A DNA stretch of 64,000 nt from Stutzerimonas stutzeri (GCA_019056435.1 CP077641.1:930001-994000); one strand, 5' to 3'; counted from the stretch's first letter, positions 36,555-47,341 are shown. Notes: generated from the sequence alone by a model not told the origin. Made by a program: numbers and translations.

Positions 36555-37963
36555 ATGACCAGCGCCCGTCTGCCTTCCATCGACAAGCTCCTGCGTGCGC
36601 CCGCCTGCGCACCGCTGCAGCATCGCTATGGTCGCGAAGCGCTGCTGAAGACGCTGCGCGATCTACTGGACGAGCTTCGCGAACCCGCCCGTCACGGCCA
36701 GCTGGCCGCGCTGGAGCTGTCCGAAGCGGTGCTCGCCGGGCGTGCCGGCGAACGCCTGGCCAGCCAGCACCGCAGCCGAGTACGCCGCGTGTTCAACCTG
36801 ACCGGCACGGTGCTGCATACCAACCTCGGCCGCGCCCTGCTGCCGGATGAGGCAATCGAGGCAATCACCCTCGCGGCGCGCTACCCGCTCAACCTGGAAT
36901 TCGACCTGGCCACCGGCAAGCGCGGCGACCGCGACGACCTCATCGAAGGGCTGATCCGCGAGCTGACCGGCGCCGAGGCGGTCACCGTGGTGAACAACAA
37001 CGCCGCCGCCGTGCTGCTGGCCTTGAACAGCCTCGGCGCCCGCCGGGAGGGCATCATTTCCCGCGGCGAACTGATCGAAATCGGCGGCGCCTTCCGCATC
37101 CCGGACATCATGGCCCGCGCCGGCGTGAAGCTGCATGAAGTCGGCACCACCAACCGCACCCATGCCAAGGATTACGAAGCGGCCATCAACCCGCGCTCCG
37201 GGCTCCTGATGCGCGTACACACCAGCAACTACAGCGTGCAGGGCTTTACCGCCAGCGTCGCCACCGCCGAGCTGGCCAGCATCGCCCACGCCCATGGCTT
37301 GCCGCTGCTCGAAGACCTCGGCAGCGGCAGCCTGGTCGACCTCTCGCGCTGGGGCCTACCAAGGAGCCGACGGTGCAGGACGCGCTGCGCGACGGCGCCG
37401 ACATCGTCACCTTCAGCGGCGACAAGCTGCTCGGTGGGCCGCAGGCCGGGCTGATCGTCGGCAGCCGCGAGCTGATCGCCAAGATCAAGAAGAACCCGCT
37501 CAAGCGCGCCCTGCGCGTGGACAAACTGACGCTCGCCGCGCTGGAAGCGGTGCTCAACCTTTATCGCGACCCGGATCGCCTGGCCGAGCGCCTCACCAGC
37601 CTGCGCCTGCTCAGCCGCCCGCAGGCCGACATCCAGCAACAGGCCGAACGCCTCGCCCCGCCGCTCACCGCCATGCTCGGCGAAGGCTGGCAGGTCCAGG
37701 TCGAACCCGCGCTGGGCATGATCGGCAGCGGTGCCCAACCGGTGGCACGCCTGCCCAGTGCGGCCCTGTGCATCCGCCCCCTGCAACCGCGTCGGCTGCG
37801 GGGCCGTAGCCTGCGACAGCTGGAGGAAGCCTTGCGCAACCTGCCGATCCCGGTGCTCGGGCGCATCGCCGAAGACGCGCTCTGGCTGGACCTGCGCCAG
37901 CTTGACGATGAGCCGGGCTTCGTCGAACAACTGGGCCTGCTGCAACAGGAACTCTGCGCATGA
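36555..37963 (+). CDS. selA: L-seryl-tRNA(Sec) selenium transferase (frame broken by one missing C)
   Basis: SelA is a PLP enzyme that converts Ser-tRNA(Sec) to Sec-tRNA(Sec) with selenophosphate. The sequence shows [37 protein letters not shown] and the PLP-lysine motif [11 protein letters not shown]. The frame changes at 37359-37360: ACCAAGG should be ACCCAAGG to read [19 protein letters not shown]. Corrected length is 469 residues, normal for the family. Its stop overlaps the selB ATG. The 250 bases before it carry no recognisable gene. Confidence 0.94.
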
Positions 37964-39876
37964 TCATCGGAACCGCCGGCCACATCGACCACGGCAAGAC
38001 GGCTCTGCTCAAAGCCCTCATCGGCCAGGAGGGCGACCGCCGCCGCGAGGAACGCCTGCGTGGCATCACCATCGACCTCGGCTACCTGTACGCCGCCCTG
38101 GACGGGAACGAACTCACCGGCTTCATCGACATGCCCGGCCACGAACGCCTGGTGCACAACATGCTGGCCGGCGCGTGCGGCATCGACTGCGTGCTGCTGG
38201 TGATCGCCGCCGATGACGGCGTGATGCCGCAGACCCGCGAGCACCTGTCGATCATCGAGCTGCTGGGCATCCGCCGCGCCCTCGTGGCCCTGAGCAAGAT
38301 CGACCGGGTCGAACCCGCACGGGTCGCAGAAGTCCGCCGCGAAATCCGCGACCTGCTGGCACCCGGTGCGCTCGCCGAGGCACCGATCTTTGCCGTATCC
38401 AGCCTCACCGGAGACGGCATCGACGCGCTGCGTGACGCCCTGCTGCACGAAGCCGACCAGATCGAACAGCGCAGCGACGAAGGCTATTTCCGCCTCGCCA
38501 TCGACCGCGCCTTCAGCGTCAGCGGCACCGGCGTGGTCGTCACCGGTACCGCCTTCGCCGGGCGCGTAGCGGTCGGCGATGAATTGATGCTGAGCCCCGG
38601 CGGACGCCCAGTTCGGGTGCGCGGGCTGCATGCGCAGAACTGCGAGGCCCAGCAGGCCCGTGCGGGCCAGCGGGTTGCCCTGAACATCGCCGGCGACCGC
38701 CTTTCGGTCGAGGACATCAGCCGTGGCGACTGGCTGCTGCACCCGGCGCTGCAGGCCGACACCCGGCGTATCGACATCGAATTCGTGCTCCTGCCCAGCG
38801 AGGCGCGTGCGCTCAAACACTGGACCCCGGTGCATGTTCACCTCGGCGCCCAGGACGTTACCGGACGCATCGCTCTGCTAGAAGGGGAATGCCTGGCGCC
38901 GGGCGGCCATGTACACGCACAGCTGCTGCTCAATGCGCCGGTGCATGCCGTGCATGGCGACCGGGTGGTGCTGCGCGACCAGTCCGCCCAACGCACCCTG
39001 GGCGGCGGGCGCGTACTCGACCCCTTCGCCCCGCCGCGCAACCGCCACCGCCAGGCGCGCCTGGCGCAGCTGCGCGCGCTGTCCGGCGAGAGCCTCGAAG
39101 ACATCCTGCCGGCCCTGCTCTCCAGCGCCCTGAACGGCATCGAGCCGGCCGTGCTGGAACGCCAGTTCAATCGCCCGCGGCACACCTGGCAGCTCGGCGA
39201 CGACGCCCTCGACATCGCCACCCGCGTCGGCCCGCGCCTGTTCGACCGCGGCACCTGGGATTACCTGCAACAAAGCCTGGTCGCCGCACTGGGCCGCTTT
39301 CATGAACAGCAACCCGACGAGCTCGGCCCGGACCGCGACCGCCTGCGCCGCTTCGCCCTGCCCCAGCTCGAACGCCCGGTGTTCATCGCCCTGCTCGATC
39401 AGGTGCTCGCCAGCGGCGCAGTCGAAGCCAGCGGCCCCTGGCTGCACCTGCCGGGCCATCGGGTCCGCCTGAGCGATGAAGAAGAGGCGCTGAAGGCGCG
39501 GTTGTGGCCGCTGATCGACTCGGCCCGCTATGACCCGCCCTGGGTACGCGATCTGGCGCGCGAACTGGATGTGGAAGAAGAACGCATCCGTCTGCTGCTG
39601 CGCAAACTGGCCCGCATCGGCGCCCTGCAGCAGGTCGTCAAGGACCTGTTCTACCCCGAGGCGACCATCCGCCAGCTGGCCGCCCGCATCCTGGAAATGG
39701 AACGCCAGGCCGGCGTCATCCGCGCCGCCGCCTTCCGCGACCAGATCCAGCTCGGCCGCAAGCGCAGCATCCAGCTGCTCGAACACTTCGACCGCATCGG
39801 CTTCACCCGCCGCTTCGGTAACGAACGCAAAGTCCGCCGCGACAGCGCCTTGGCCTCGGAGACCGAGCTCAGGTAG
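37960..39876 (+). CDS. selB: Selenocysteine-specific elongation factor
   Basis: This 638-residue translation GTPase delivers Sec-tRNA(Sec) to UGA codons followed by a SECIS hairpin. The G-domain motifs are GHIDHGKT (7-14), DMPGHE and SKIDR. Four winged-helix domains occupy the C-terminal half and bind the SECIS RNA, with [24 protein letters not shown] sequence near residue 540. The ATG overlaps the selA stop by four bases. The selC tRNA lies 37 bases downstream on the same strand. No selenoprotein gene is in the window. Confidence 0.97.
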   Translation: MIIGTAGHIDHGKTALLKALIGQEGDRRREERLRGITIDLGYLYAALDGNELTGFIDMPGHERLVHNMLAGACGIDCVLLVIAADDGVMPQTREHLSIIELLGIRRALVALSKIDRVEPARVAEVRREIRDLLAPGALAEAPIFAVSSLTGDGIDALRDALLHEADQIEQRSDEGYFRLAIDRAFSVSGTGVVVTGTAFAGRVAVGDELMLSPGGRPVRVRGLHAQNCEAQQARAGQRVALNIAGDRLSVEDISRGDWLLHPALQADTRRIDIEFVLLPSEARALKHWTPVHVHLGAQDVTGRIALLEGECLAPGGHVHAQLLLNAPVHAVHGDRVVLRDQSAQRTLGGGRVLDPFAPPRNRHRQARLAQLRALSGESLEDILPALLSSALNGIEPAVLERQFNRPRHTWQLGDDALDIATRVGPRLFDRGTWDYLQQSLVAALGRFHEQQPDELGPDRDRLRRFALPQLERPVFIALLDQVLASGAVEASGPWLHLPGHRVRLSDEEEALKARLWPLIDSARYDPPWVRDLARELDVEEERIRLLLRKLARIGALQQVVKDLFYPEATIRQLAARILEMERQAGVIRAAAFRDQIQLGRKRSIQLLEHFDRIGFTRRFGNERKVRRDSALASETELR

Positions 39877-39913
39877 CCTGTGCCTCCTTTCCAGTTACAC
39901 CCTTCCGCCTAAC

Positions 39914-40009
39914 GGAAGGCAATCGCACCCGGTGGTGCGGCCGGGCTTCAAACCCGGTTGGGGGCGGCAGCCGTTCCCGGGTGAGTTCGACTCTCACTGC
40001 CTTCCGCCA
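39914..40009 (+). tRNA. selC: tRNA-Sec (anticodon TCA)
   Basis: This is a 96-base tRNA with the features of bacterial tRNA-Sec. An 8-bp acceptor stem (GGAAGGCA at 39914-39921 with TGCCTTCC at 39998-40005) is followed by G and an encoded CCA (40007-40009). The anticodon arm is CCGGGCT-TCA-AACCCGG with anticodon TCA. A long variable arm (about GGGGGCGGCAGCCGTTCCC) and the T-arm GGTGAGTTCGACTCTCAC complete it. It lies directly after selAB, completing the selenocysteine set. Confidence 0.97.
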
Positions 40010-40185
40010 TCTTCGCCATAAGCCCCTCTCCCGCACATTCCCCGCCTCCCGAACCGTTCTCTCTAGCTGCAGCCGTTCCGCTCGTTTTCCCAATCGGCCC
40101 CATAGACAAAAGCCATCTCCCGATCGAGCGCACGTCTGGAAAAGCTGGACTAGGATTTCCTGCACGCGGAATCAGGAGATCGAGC

Positions 40186-41367
40186 ATGTTGGCCACATTA
40201 CTTCCGACTCTGAGGGAACTGGACCTTCCGTTGCGCCTGAAGCTGTGGGACGGGAAGGAGATGGACATTGGCCCGGCGCCGTCGGTGACGCTGGAGATAA
40301 AGGACCCGAACCTGGTCGCACAGCTCGCGCACCCCAGCCTGGATCTGCTGGGCGGTGCCTATGTCGAGGGGCAGATCGACCTGCATGGGCCGCTGGAGGA
40401 GATCATCCGCATCGGCGATGAGATCACCCGGGCGCTGGGTGACGAAGGCGACTCGGTGCCGACCCGCGAGGCCCATGACAAGGCTACCGACGCCGAGGCC
40501 ATTTCCTATCACTACGACCTCTCCAACGCGTTCTACCAGCTGTGGCTGGATCGCGACATGGTCTATTCCTGCGGTTATTTCGAAACCGGCACCGAGGACC
40601 TCGACCAGGCGCAGCAGGCCAAGCTCCGCCACCTGTGTCGCAAGCTGCGCCTCAAGCCGGGCGACCGGCTGCTGGACGTGGGATGCGGCTGGGGTGGCCT
40701 GGCCCGGTTCGCCGCGCGCGAGTATGACGCCGAGGTGTTCGGCATCACGCTCAGCCGCGAGCAGTTGAAGCTGGCACGCGAGCGCGTCGCCGCCGAGAGG
40801 CTGGAGGGTCAGGTCAGGCTGGAGCTGATGGACTACCGCGACCTGCCGCGAAACGAGCAGTTCGACAAGATCGTCAGCGTCGGCATGTTCGAGCACGTCG
40901 GCCATGCCAATCTGCCACTGTATTGCCGCCAGCTGGCCTCGCTGGTGCGCCCCGGTGGCCTGGTGATGAACCACGGCATCACCTCGCGTTACATCGACGG
41001 CCGCCCGGTCAGCCATGGCGCGGGCGAGTTCATCGATCGCTATGTGTTCCCGCACGGCGAGCTGCCGCACGTGACGGAGATCGGCGCCTGCATCAGCGAG
41101 TCGGGCCTGGAGATCGTCGATGTGGAGAGCCTGCGCCTGCATTACGCACGCACGCTGCAGTTCTGGAGCGAGCGGCTGGAAGCGCGGCTGGATGAGGCGC
41201 AGCGGATGGTCCCGGAGCGCGCCCTGCGGATCTGGCGGATCTACCTGGCGGGCTGTGCCTATGGCTTCCGCCGCAACTGGATCAACCTGCACCAGATTCT
41301 GGCGAGCAAACCGCTGCCGGACGGTAGCCATGAACTGCCCTGGTCACGGGCGGACTTGTACGCCTGA
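40186..41367 (+). CDS. cfa: Cyclopropane-fatty-acyl-phospholipid synthase
   Basis: This 393-residue SAM-dependent enzyme adds a methylene bridge to unsaturated fatty acids of membrane phospholipids. The SAM site is LLDVGCGWGGLARFAA. The catalytic-domain motifs SVGMFEHVGHANLP and ITSRYIDGR are present, and an N-terminal domain of about 120 residues precedes the methyltransferase fold. SYHYDLSNAFYQLWLD marks the substrate-binding bicarbonate-site region. Length is typical. A perfect hairpin separates it from the convergent stress-protein gene. Confidence 0.95.
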   Translation: MLATLLPTLRELDLPLRLKLWDGKEMDIGPAPSVTLEIKDPNLVAQLAHPSLDLLGGAYVEGQIDLHGPLEEIIRIGDEITRALGDEGDSVPTREAHDKATDAEAISYHYDLSNAFYQLWLDRDMVYSCGYFETGTEDLDQAQQAKLRHLCRKLRLKPGDRLLDVGCGWGGLARFAAREYDAEVFGITLSREQLKLARERVAAERLEGQVRLELMDYRDLPRNEQFDKIVSVGMFEHVGHANLPLYCRQLASLVRPGGLVMNHGITSRYIDGRPVSHGAGEFIDRYVFPHGELPHVTEIGACISESGLEIVDVESLRLHYARTLQFWSERLEARLDEAQRMVPERALRIWRIYLAGCAYGFRRNWINLHQILASKPLPDGSHELPWSRADLYA

Positions 41368-41373
41368 GCCGCT

Positions 41374-41398
41374 GGCCTGGCGCCCAGCGCGCCAGGCC
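41374..41398. terminator. Perfect hairpin between convergent cfa and uspA-like genes
   Basis: GGCCTGGCGC (41374-41383) pairs perfectly with GCGCCAGGCC (41389-41398) over a five-base loop. It lies 7 bases after the cfa stop and 9 bases past the 3' end of the convergent gene. No T-run is present. It probably serves both genes. Confidence 0.6.
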
Positions 41399-41406
41399 GA
41401 AGCCCG

Positions 41407-42258
41407 TCAGCGCAACAACAGCAGCGGCGTCGTGGTCGTGCGGATCATGTTGGTGGTGGTGCTGCCCACGAGGAACTGGCGAATACGCGAGTGCCCGTAG
41501 GCGCCCATGACCAGCAGGCCGATGCGGTGCTCGGCCTGGTAGGCATGCAGCGTGGGTTCGACCTCGCCGGCGCGGATCGCGATCTGCACCTCGAACCCGG
41601 CGGCACGCAGCGCGTCACGGGCCGATTCGAGCAGCGCGCGGCTGTCACCGGTGTCCGCCCCGACCATCACCAGATGGATGGGAATGTCTTTGAACAGGGG
41701 GCTGGAGGCGATCATTTCGACGCCCTTGCGGGTGGTCGCGCTGCCGTCGAAGGCGAGCATGACGCTGTCCGGTGCGGTGAATCCGGTCGGGGTGACGAGG
41801 ATCGGCCGGTGCAGCGTGCGGATGACGCTTTCCAGATGGCTGCCGATGAGCGCCGTGTCGGCGCCGCTGTCTTCGCCCTGCTTACCGATCACCAGCAGAC
41901 GGATGTCGGATTCCAGCTCGCGCAGGCTCTCGACCAGATCACCATGACGCTGCCGCACGCCCGGCTGGGCCACGCCCGCGGTGATGGCGCGTTGCCGGGC
42001 GGCGTCGAGCATCATCCGTCCTTCCTCGAGGGCGAGCTTGCTGCGCTTCTCGTCCAGCGCGGCCAGCTCTTCGAGCAGGTACTCGCGGCTGCCCAGGCCG
42101 ATGATGCCGCTGAGGTTGCCGGCGGCGGGGTATTGCTGCTCATCGAGCACGTGCAACAGGGTCAGCGGTGCGTCCAGCTTGCGGCTGGCCCAGGCGGCGC
42201 AGTCGCAGACGGCGGCAGCCTGGGGGGAACCGTCGATGCAGGCCATTACTTGATTCAT
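41407..42258 (-). CDS. Universal stress protein with two tandem UspA domains
   Basis: This 283-residue cytoplasmic protein has two UspA domains (about 1-145 and 150-283). The second contains the nucleotide-binding signature [17 protein letters not shown], and the first contains [23 protein letters not shown] in the equivalent place. The start is [11 protein letters not shown], a standard Usp beginning. It starts 14 bases after the SulP transporter stop on the same strand, so the two are very likely one operon and the Usp may modulate the transporter. Confidence 0.92.
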   Translation of the reverse strand: MNQVMACIDGSPQAAAVCDCAAWASRKLDAPLTLLHVLDEQQYPAAGNLSGIIGLGSREYLLEELAALDEKRSKLALEEGRMMLDAARQRAITAGVAQPGVRQRHGDLVESLRELESDIRLLVIGKQGEDSGADTALIGSHLESVIRTLHRPILVTPTGFTAPDSVMLAFDGSATTRKGVEMIASSPLFKDIPIHLVMVGADTGDSRALLESARDALRAAGFEVQIAIRAGEVEPTLHAYQAEHRIGLLVMGAYGHSRIRQFLVGSTTTNMIRTTTTPLLLLR

Positions 42259-42272
42259 TGCGGCTCTCCTGA

Positions 42273-43759
42273 TCAGTGGCCCATGAGGCTGTCGATGGCC
42301 TCGGGTTTGTCGTGTACGCCGAAACGGTCGACGATGGTGGCGCTGGCTTCGTTCAACCCCAGCACCTCGACTTCAGTACCTTCGCGGCGGAACTTGATGA
42401 CGACCTTATCCAGCGCCGCCACGGCGGTGATGTCCCAGAAATGCGCATGGGTGAGGTCGATCGTCACCTTCGCCAGCGCTTCCCTGAAGTCGAAGGCGCG
42501 AGTGAATTTGTCCGAGGAGCTGAAGAACACCTGACCGACCACCCGGTAGACCCGCGCATGGCCGTCAACGTCCAGTTCGAACCGATGTGCAGGTAGTGCC
42601 CGACCTTGTTGGCGAAGAACATCGCCGCCAGCAGCACGCCGGCGAGCACGCCGTAGGCCAGGTTGTGGGTGAAGACCACTACCACGACGGTGACCACCAT
42701 GACGATGTTGGTCGAGAGCGGGTAGCGCCTGAGGTTGCGCACCGAGTCCCAGCTGAAGGTGCCGATGGAGACCATGATCATCACGGCCACCAGCGCGGCC
42801 ATGGGGATCTGCCCGACCCAGTCGCTGAGGAACACCACCATCAGCAGCAGCACGACGCCGGCGATCAGCGTCGACAGGCGGGTGCGACCGCCGGATTTCA
42901 CATTGATCACCGACTGCCCGATCATCGCGCAACCGGCCATTCCGCCGAAGAGGCCGGAGACGATATTGGCGACGCCCTGGCCCTTGCACTCGCGGTTCTT
43001 GTCGCTGCCGGTGTCGGTGAGGTCATCGACGATGGTCGCGGTCATCAGCGATTCCAGGAGGCCGACCACAGCCAGCGCGGCGGAGTACGGGAAGATGATG
43101 GCGAGGGTTTCGAAGGTCAGCGGCACTTCCGGCCAGAGGAAGACCGGCAGGGTGTCGGGCAGCTCGCCCATGTCGGCGACGGTGCGGATATCCAGGCCCA
43201 GGTACACGGCCACTGCCGTCAGGGTCAGGATGCAGACCAGCGGCGACGGGATGACCTTGCCGAGCGTCGGCACATAGGGGAACAGGTAGATGATGCCCAG
43301 GCCCGCCGCGGTCATGGCGTAGACGTGCCAGGTGACGCCCGTCAGCTCCGGCAGCTGGGCCATGAAGATGAGGATGGCCAGCGCGTTGACGAAGCCGATG
43401 ACCACCGAGCGCGAGACGAAGCGCATCAGCGAGCCGAGGCGCAGATAGCCAGCGCCGATCTGCAGCACACCGCAGAGCAGGGTGGCCGCCAGCAGATACT
43501 GCAAGCCGTGCTCGCGCACCAGCGTCACCATCAGCAGCGCCATGGCGCCGGTCGCCGCCGAAATCATGCCAGGACGACCACCGACGAAGGCGATCACCAC
43601 GGCGATACAGAAGGAGGCGTACAGCCCGACCCGTGGGTCCACCCCGGCGATGATGGAAAAGGCGATGGCCTCCGGAATCAGCGCCAGCGCGACCACCAGA
43701 CCCGCGAGCACATCGCCGCGAAGGTTGCAGAACCAGTTTTGTTTGATCGTTTGAAGCAT
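42273..43759 (-). CDS. SulP-family anion transporter with STAS domain (frame broken before STAS domain)
   Basis: This is an inner-membrane anion transporter of the SulP/SLC26 family. The membrane part (about residues 1-390) has the family N-terminal signature [34 protein letters not shown] and the internal [28 protein letters not shown]. The STAS domain ([20 protein letters not shown] onward) is read in another frame. A missing base near 42580-42582 accounts for this and gives about 495 residues. The annotated ATG is [10 protein letters not shown]. The substrate (sulfate, bicarbonate or dicarboxylate) cannot be read from the sequence. Confidence 0.9.
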
Positions 43760-44129
43760 TGTGGTTTTCCAGAGCAAAAGCACCACCAACGGCATCGAAG
43801 CGACGCGCTGATTGATACAAGGCTAGTTTCTGAATGGGGAACAGGGTGCAAATCGCGTGCGCGAAATGCGGAGCACGGGGGAGCGCGACCGTCCTAACCG
43901 GAGATCGGCTCAGGCGAAGGGCATTGCGCTATGGCGGACTGGGCAGCCAGGTCATGCTTGGGGACACACTCGTGAGGGCTTCGAAGGCTCGAAGCGGCCA
44001 GACAGGGCGCGGATGATAGCTCAGCTACCCTTCAGGTGCGACCCGCCGGTCGCGTACCGGCCTGCGGCTGCGGGGCGCACCCAGCGCGGCAGGGGCGAAT
44101 GCATTCCGCCCTGCCGCGCGCAGGCATGG
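43760..44129. other. Intergenic region between the HD-GYP and SulP genes
   Basis: The 370 bases contain the leader of the SulP gene (about 43760-43830) and the long hairpin at 44084-44119 that follows the HD-GYP gene. I see no further gene, repeat or operator in it. Confidence 0.5.
44084..44119 (-). terminator. Long REP-like hairpin downstream of the HD-GYP gene
   Basis: GCGCGGCAGGG (44084-44094) pairs with CCCTGCCGCGC (44109-44119). The inner part contains GGGGCGAATGCATTCCGCC, which resembles the REP palindromes at 28625 and 48836. It lies 10 bases beyond the stop of the minus-strand HD-GYP gene, so it may also end that transcript. Confidence 0.55.
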
Positions 44130-45341
44130 CTAGCGCCAGATGTCCTCGAGCTTGTTGAAGCCCCATTGCACGGGGTCTTCGCGACCGACGATGCGGTCAC
44201 CCGGGTTGCGCCGCGACAGGTCCAGGTCCTGCGGCTGGATCTGCATCCGCGTCTTGCTGGAGAAGAACACCCGCACCACCGGCTCGGTGAGGCGATCCTC
44301 GTGCTGCTCAATGACCACACCCAGGCGCCCGGATTCGAGCCTGACCAGCGACCCCAGGGGGTAGATACCGACCGAGCGGACGAAAGCGTGGAAGATCCGC
44401 GTGTCGAAATGCCCGCTCCACTGCGCCATGCGCGCCACCGAATCGGCCGGGTTCCAGGCCGTCTTGTACGGGCGGTTCGAGGTGATGGCGTCGTAGACGT
44501 CGCAGACCGCACCCATCCGCGCGAACAGGCTGATCTCCTCGCCTTTCAGGCGATGCGGGTAGCCAGTGCCATCGAATTTCTCGTGATGATGCAGGCAGAC
44601 GTCCAGCACCGAAGCAGGCAGGTTTTCGGCGGCGGCCAGCAGCGCGTGCCCGCGCTCGGGATGGCTGCGCATGATGGCGAACTCATCGTCCGTCAGGCTG
44701 CCGGGCTTGTTCAGCACGGCGCTGGGCATGGCCATCTTGCCGACGTCATGCAGCAGCCCGGCGAGGCCGGCCTCGCGCGCAGTGGCTTCGTCGAGCCCCA
44801 GTTGGCGCGACAGCGAGACCATCAGCGCGCACACCGTGACCGAGTGCATGTAGGTGTACTCGTCCTTGTGCTTGAGCCGCGCCAGGCCGATCAGCGCCGA
44901 ACCATTGCGTGCCAGCGAATCGCTGATGTCCGAGACCAGCGGCAGGCAGGAGTCGACGTCGATGGCCTTGCCCAGACGCGCCTCGTTGAACAGCTCGCCC
45001 ACGGCCTTCTTCGATTTGCTGAGGATCCGTGCGGCCCGCTGCAGCTCATCGCGTACGGTGCAGCGCGGCACCGTGGCCACGGTGGGCAGCTCTGGGGTCG
45101 CCTTGGCGATCGTCGACGCCATCTGCTCGCCTGCTGCCGGGCCGACGACCGGCGCCAGGTCGAGGCCCTTGCTCAGATCGATCCACACCGCGACCAGCCC
45201 GCTGGTACGCAGCCGCTGGACATCGTCAGGCTTGTCGATGACGAACCTGCTTTTCCAGAAGGGGTTGGAGAGCCAGTCGCCCTCGAAGGAGTGGATGTAC
45301 ATGCCGGCACGAACGGCATCGACGGGGATTTTTCTCAGCAT
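44130..45341 (-). CDS. HD-GYP domain c-di-GMP phosphodiesterase with DUF3391
   Basis: This 403-residue cytoplasmic protein has an N-terminal DUF3391 region (about 1-130, LRKIPVDAVRAGMYIHSFEG at the start) and a C-terminal HD-GYP domain. The metal-binding HD is in GLLHDVGKMAMP, and the GYP motif is in HHEKFDGTGYPHRLKG. Both are intact, so hydrolysis of cyclic di-GMP is likely. The start MLRKIPVDA replaces an unsupported 36-residue extension. It is divergent from the DctB-like kinase gene. Confidence 0.93.
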   Translation of the reverse strand: MLRKIPVDAVRAGMYIHSFEGDWLSNPFWKSRFVIDKPDDVQRLRTSGLVAVWIDLSKGLDLAPVVGPAAGEQMASTIAKATPELPTVATVPRCTVRDELQRAARILSKSKKAVGELFNEARLGKAIDVDSCLPLVSDISDSLARNGSALIGLARLKHKDEYTYMHSVTVCALMVSLSRQLGLDEATAREAGLAGLLHDVGKMAMPSAVLNKPGSLTDDEFAIMRSHPERGHALLAAAENLPASVLDVCLHHHEKFDGTGYPHRLKGEEISLFARMGAVCDVYDAITSNRPYKTAWNPADSVARMAQWSGHFDTRIFHAFVRSVGIYPLGSLVRLESGRLGVVIEQHEDRLTEPVVRVFFSSKTRMQIQPQDLDLSRRNPGDRIVGREDPVQWGFNKLEDIWR

Positions 45342-45557
45342 GACGGCAACTCGAAAACGACATGACCCAGGCGGGCCTGTCGGCGAGCGTCCCTGCCCGC
45401 CAGACGGCGCGCATCGGTCAGGCCGGGCGGCAACTGACCGAGCAGTCACATTGCCACCATCTCCCTGCCCTGTACATCAGCCTTTAGCCGCGTGAGGCGT
45501 CGCTTCCGACAGGCGGCGTGGCTTACCATGGCCGCCACCCTTCGATGAGCCGAACCC

Positions 45558-47315
45558 GTGCCCGCCAGCCGTTATCGCGTCGTCCTGACCGTCCTGCTGA
45601 TCCTTGCCGGACTGCTGCTGTGCATGCACCTGGCAGGGCGTGTTGCCGAACAGCGCGCCTGGGACGAGCGCAGCCAGGAGGCACGCGGCCAGCTGCAGCT
45701 GTACGCCCAGGCGATCCATACGCAGGTCCAGCGCTTTCGCTCGGTGCCGGCGCTGTTGGCGCTCGACAGCGACATCCGCCAGCTGCTCGCCAACCCGGAC
45801 GACCAGGACCTGCGTGAACAGCTCAACCTGCGCCTGGAAGCGCAGAACCAGGCCGCCGGCTCGTCCGTGCTCTACTTGCTGGACCGCCACGGCGAAACCC
45901 TGGCCGCCAGCAACTGGCGCGACTGGAGCAGCTTCGTCGGCAACAACTACGCCTTCCGCCCCTACTTCCTCGACGCCCTGGCGAACGACTCGGGTCGCTA
46001 TTTCGCCGTCGGCGTGACCACCGGCATTCCCGGCTATTTCCTCTCCAGCTCGGTAAAGAACGACCGCGGCGAGGTCATCGGCGTGCTGGTGGTCAAGCTC
46101 GAACTGGAAGATATGCAGCGCGAATGGGTCGGCCAGTCGGGCATCCTGCTGATTTCCGACTCGCTGGACATCGTCATCCTGACCAACCGGCCGGCGTGGC
46201 GCTTCCGCTACCTGCGCCCCCTGAGCGACGAAGTGCGCGAGCGCCTGGTCGCCGTGCGCCGCTACGCCGAGCAGACGCTGCAACCGCTGCCCAGCGACCA
46301 GGTGCAGCAGATCGCCGAGGACAGCGAACAGCGTCTGGTCGAGGGGCCGGACGGGCGCCGCCTGTATCTGTGGCAACGCCTGTCGCTGCCCGAAGAGGAC
46401 TGGACGCTGCACCTGTTGCAGGAGCCGCAGCAGATCGCCGCCAGCGTACGCAGCTACCGCCTGGCCGCTGCCGGGGTCTGGATGACGCTGGCGTTCCTGC
46501 TGCTCTTTCTCGCACAACGCCGCAAGACACGGCGCATCGAGCAGCGCAACCGCAGCGAGCTCGAACGGCTGGTCGAAGAGCGCACCCGTGAGCTGCACAC
46601 CGCTCAGGACGAACTGGTGCATGCCGCGCGCATGGCGGCCCTGGGGCAGATGTCCGCTGCCCTCGCCCACGAGATCAACCAGCCGCTGACGGCCCTGCGC
46701 ATGCAGCTGGCCAGCCAGCGTCTGCTGCTCGACAGCGGTCGCACCGACGCCGTGCGCGAAGGCATCGGGCAGGTCGAGGGCCTGCTCGAGCGCATGGCCG
46801 CGCTGACCAGCCACCTGAAGACCTTCGCCCGCAAGAGCCCCGCGGGGCTGCGTCAGCGCCTGAGCCTGGCCGAGGTGCTGGACCAGGCCCTGCACCTGCT
46901 GGCGCCGCGCATCCGCAGCGAAGGCGTCGAGGTGCAGGCCCGCGTACCGGCGGATGCGTGGGTCAGCGGCGATGCGATCCGCCTGGAACAGGTCCTGATC
47001 AATCTGCTGACCAACGCCCTCGACGCGATGCTCGGCGGCCAGGTGCGCCAGTTGCACATCGACTGCGTGCCCGAGCGGGACGGCTGGACCCTGCGCGTCG
47101 CCGACAGCGGCGGGGGCATCGCGGCCGAACATCTGGAGCAGGTCTTCGAGCCGTTCTTCACCACCAAGCCGGTGGGTCATGGCCTCGGCCTGGGGCTGGC
47201 CGTGTCCTATGGCATCGTGCGGGACCTCGGAGGCACGCTCGAGGCGAGCAACGAGGGCGCGGGCGCCGTGTTCAAGCTGCACCTGCCGGCGGCCGAGCCG
47301 GGCCACAGCGAGTAG
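45558..47315 (+). CDS. dctB: DctB-type sensor histidine kinase
   Basis: This 585-residue membrane kinase has a TM segment at about 7-27, a periplasmic double-PAS/Cache sensor (about 30-285) and a second TM at about 300-320 (VWMTLAFLLLFLAQRR). A cytoplasmic coiled coil, HisKA and HATPase domains follow. The phosphorylated His is in ALAHEINQPLTALR. The N-box NLLTNALDAM and the G-boxes VADSGGGI and GHGLGLGLAVSYGI are visible. The architecture is that of DctB, which senses C4-dicarboxylates. The start is GTG at 45558. The response regulator follows after 26 bases. Confidence 0.9.
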   Translation: MPASRYRVVLTVLLILAGLLLCMHLAGRVAEQRAWDERSQEARGQLQLYAQAIHTQVQRFRSVPALLALDSDIRQLLANPDDQDLREQLNLRLEAQNQAAGSSVLYLLDRHGETLAASNWRDWSSFVGNNYAFRPYFLDALANDSGRYFAVGVTTGIPGYFLSSSVKNDRGEVIGVLVVKLELEDMQREWVGQSGILLISDSLDIVILTNRPAWRFRYLRPLSDEVRERLVAVRRYAEQTLQPLPSDQVQQIAEDSEQRLVEGPDGRRLYLWQRLSLPEEDWTLHLLQEPQQIAASVRSYRLAAAGVWMTLAFLLLFLAQRRKTRRIEQRNRSELERLVEERTRELHTAQDELVHAARMAALGQMSAALAHEINQPLTALRMQLASQRLLLDSGRTDAVREGIGQVEGLLERMAALTSHLKTFARKSPAGLRQRLSLAEVLDQALHLLAPRIRSEGVEVQARVPADAWVSGDAIRLEQVLINLLTNALDAMLGGQVRQLHIDCVPERDGWTLRVADSGGGIAAEHLEQVFEPFFTTKPVGHGLGLGLAVSYGIVRDLGGTLEASNEGAGAVFKLHLPAAEPGHSE

Positions 47316-47341
47316 ACTGGCGATCAGCAGGAGGACATGAC

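Noticed and set aside
42587-43897. 436-codon plus-strand frame opposite the SulP gene, rich in His, Gln and Asp
   Set aside because: Composition is the reverse-complement image of membrane-protein codons, so it is not a metal-binding protein.
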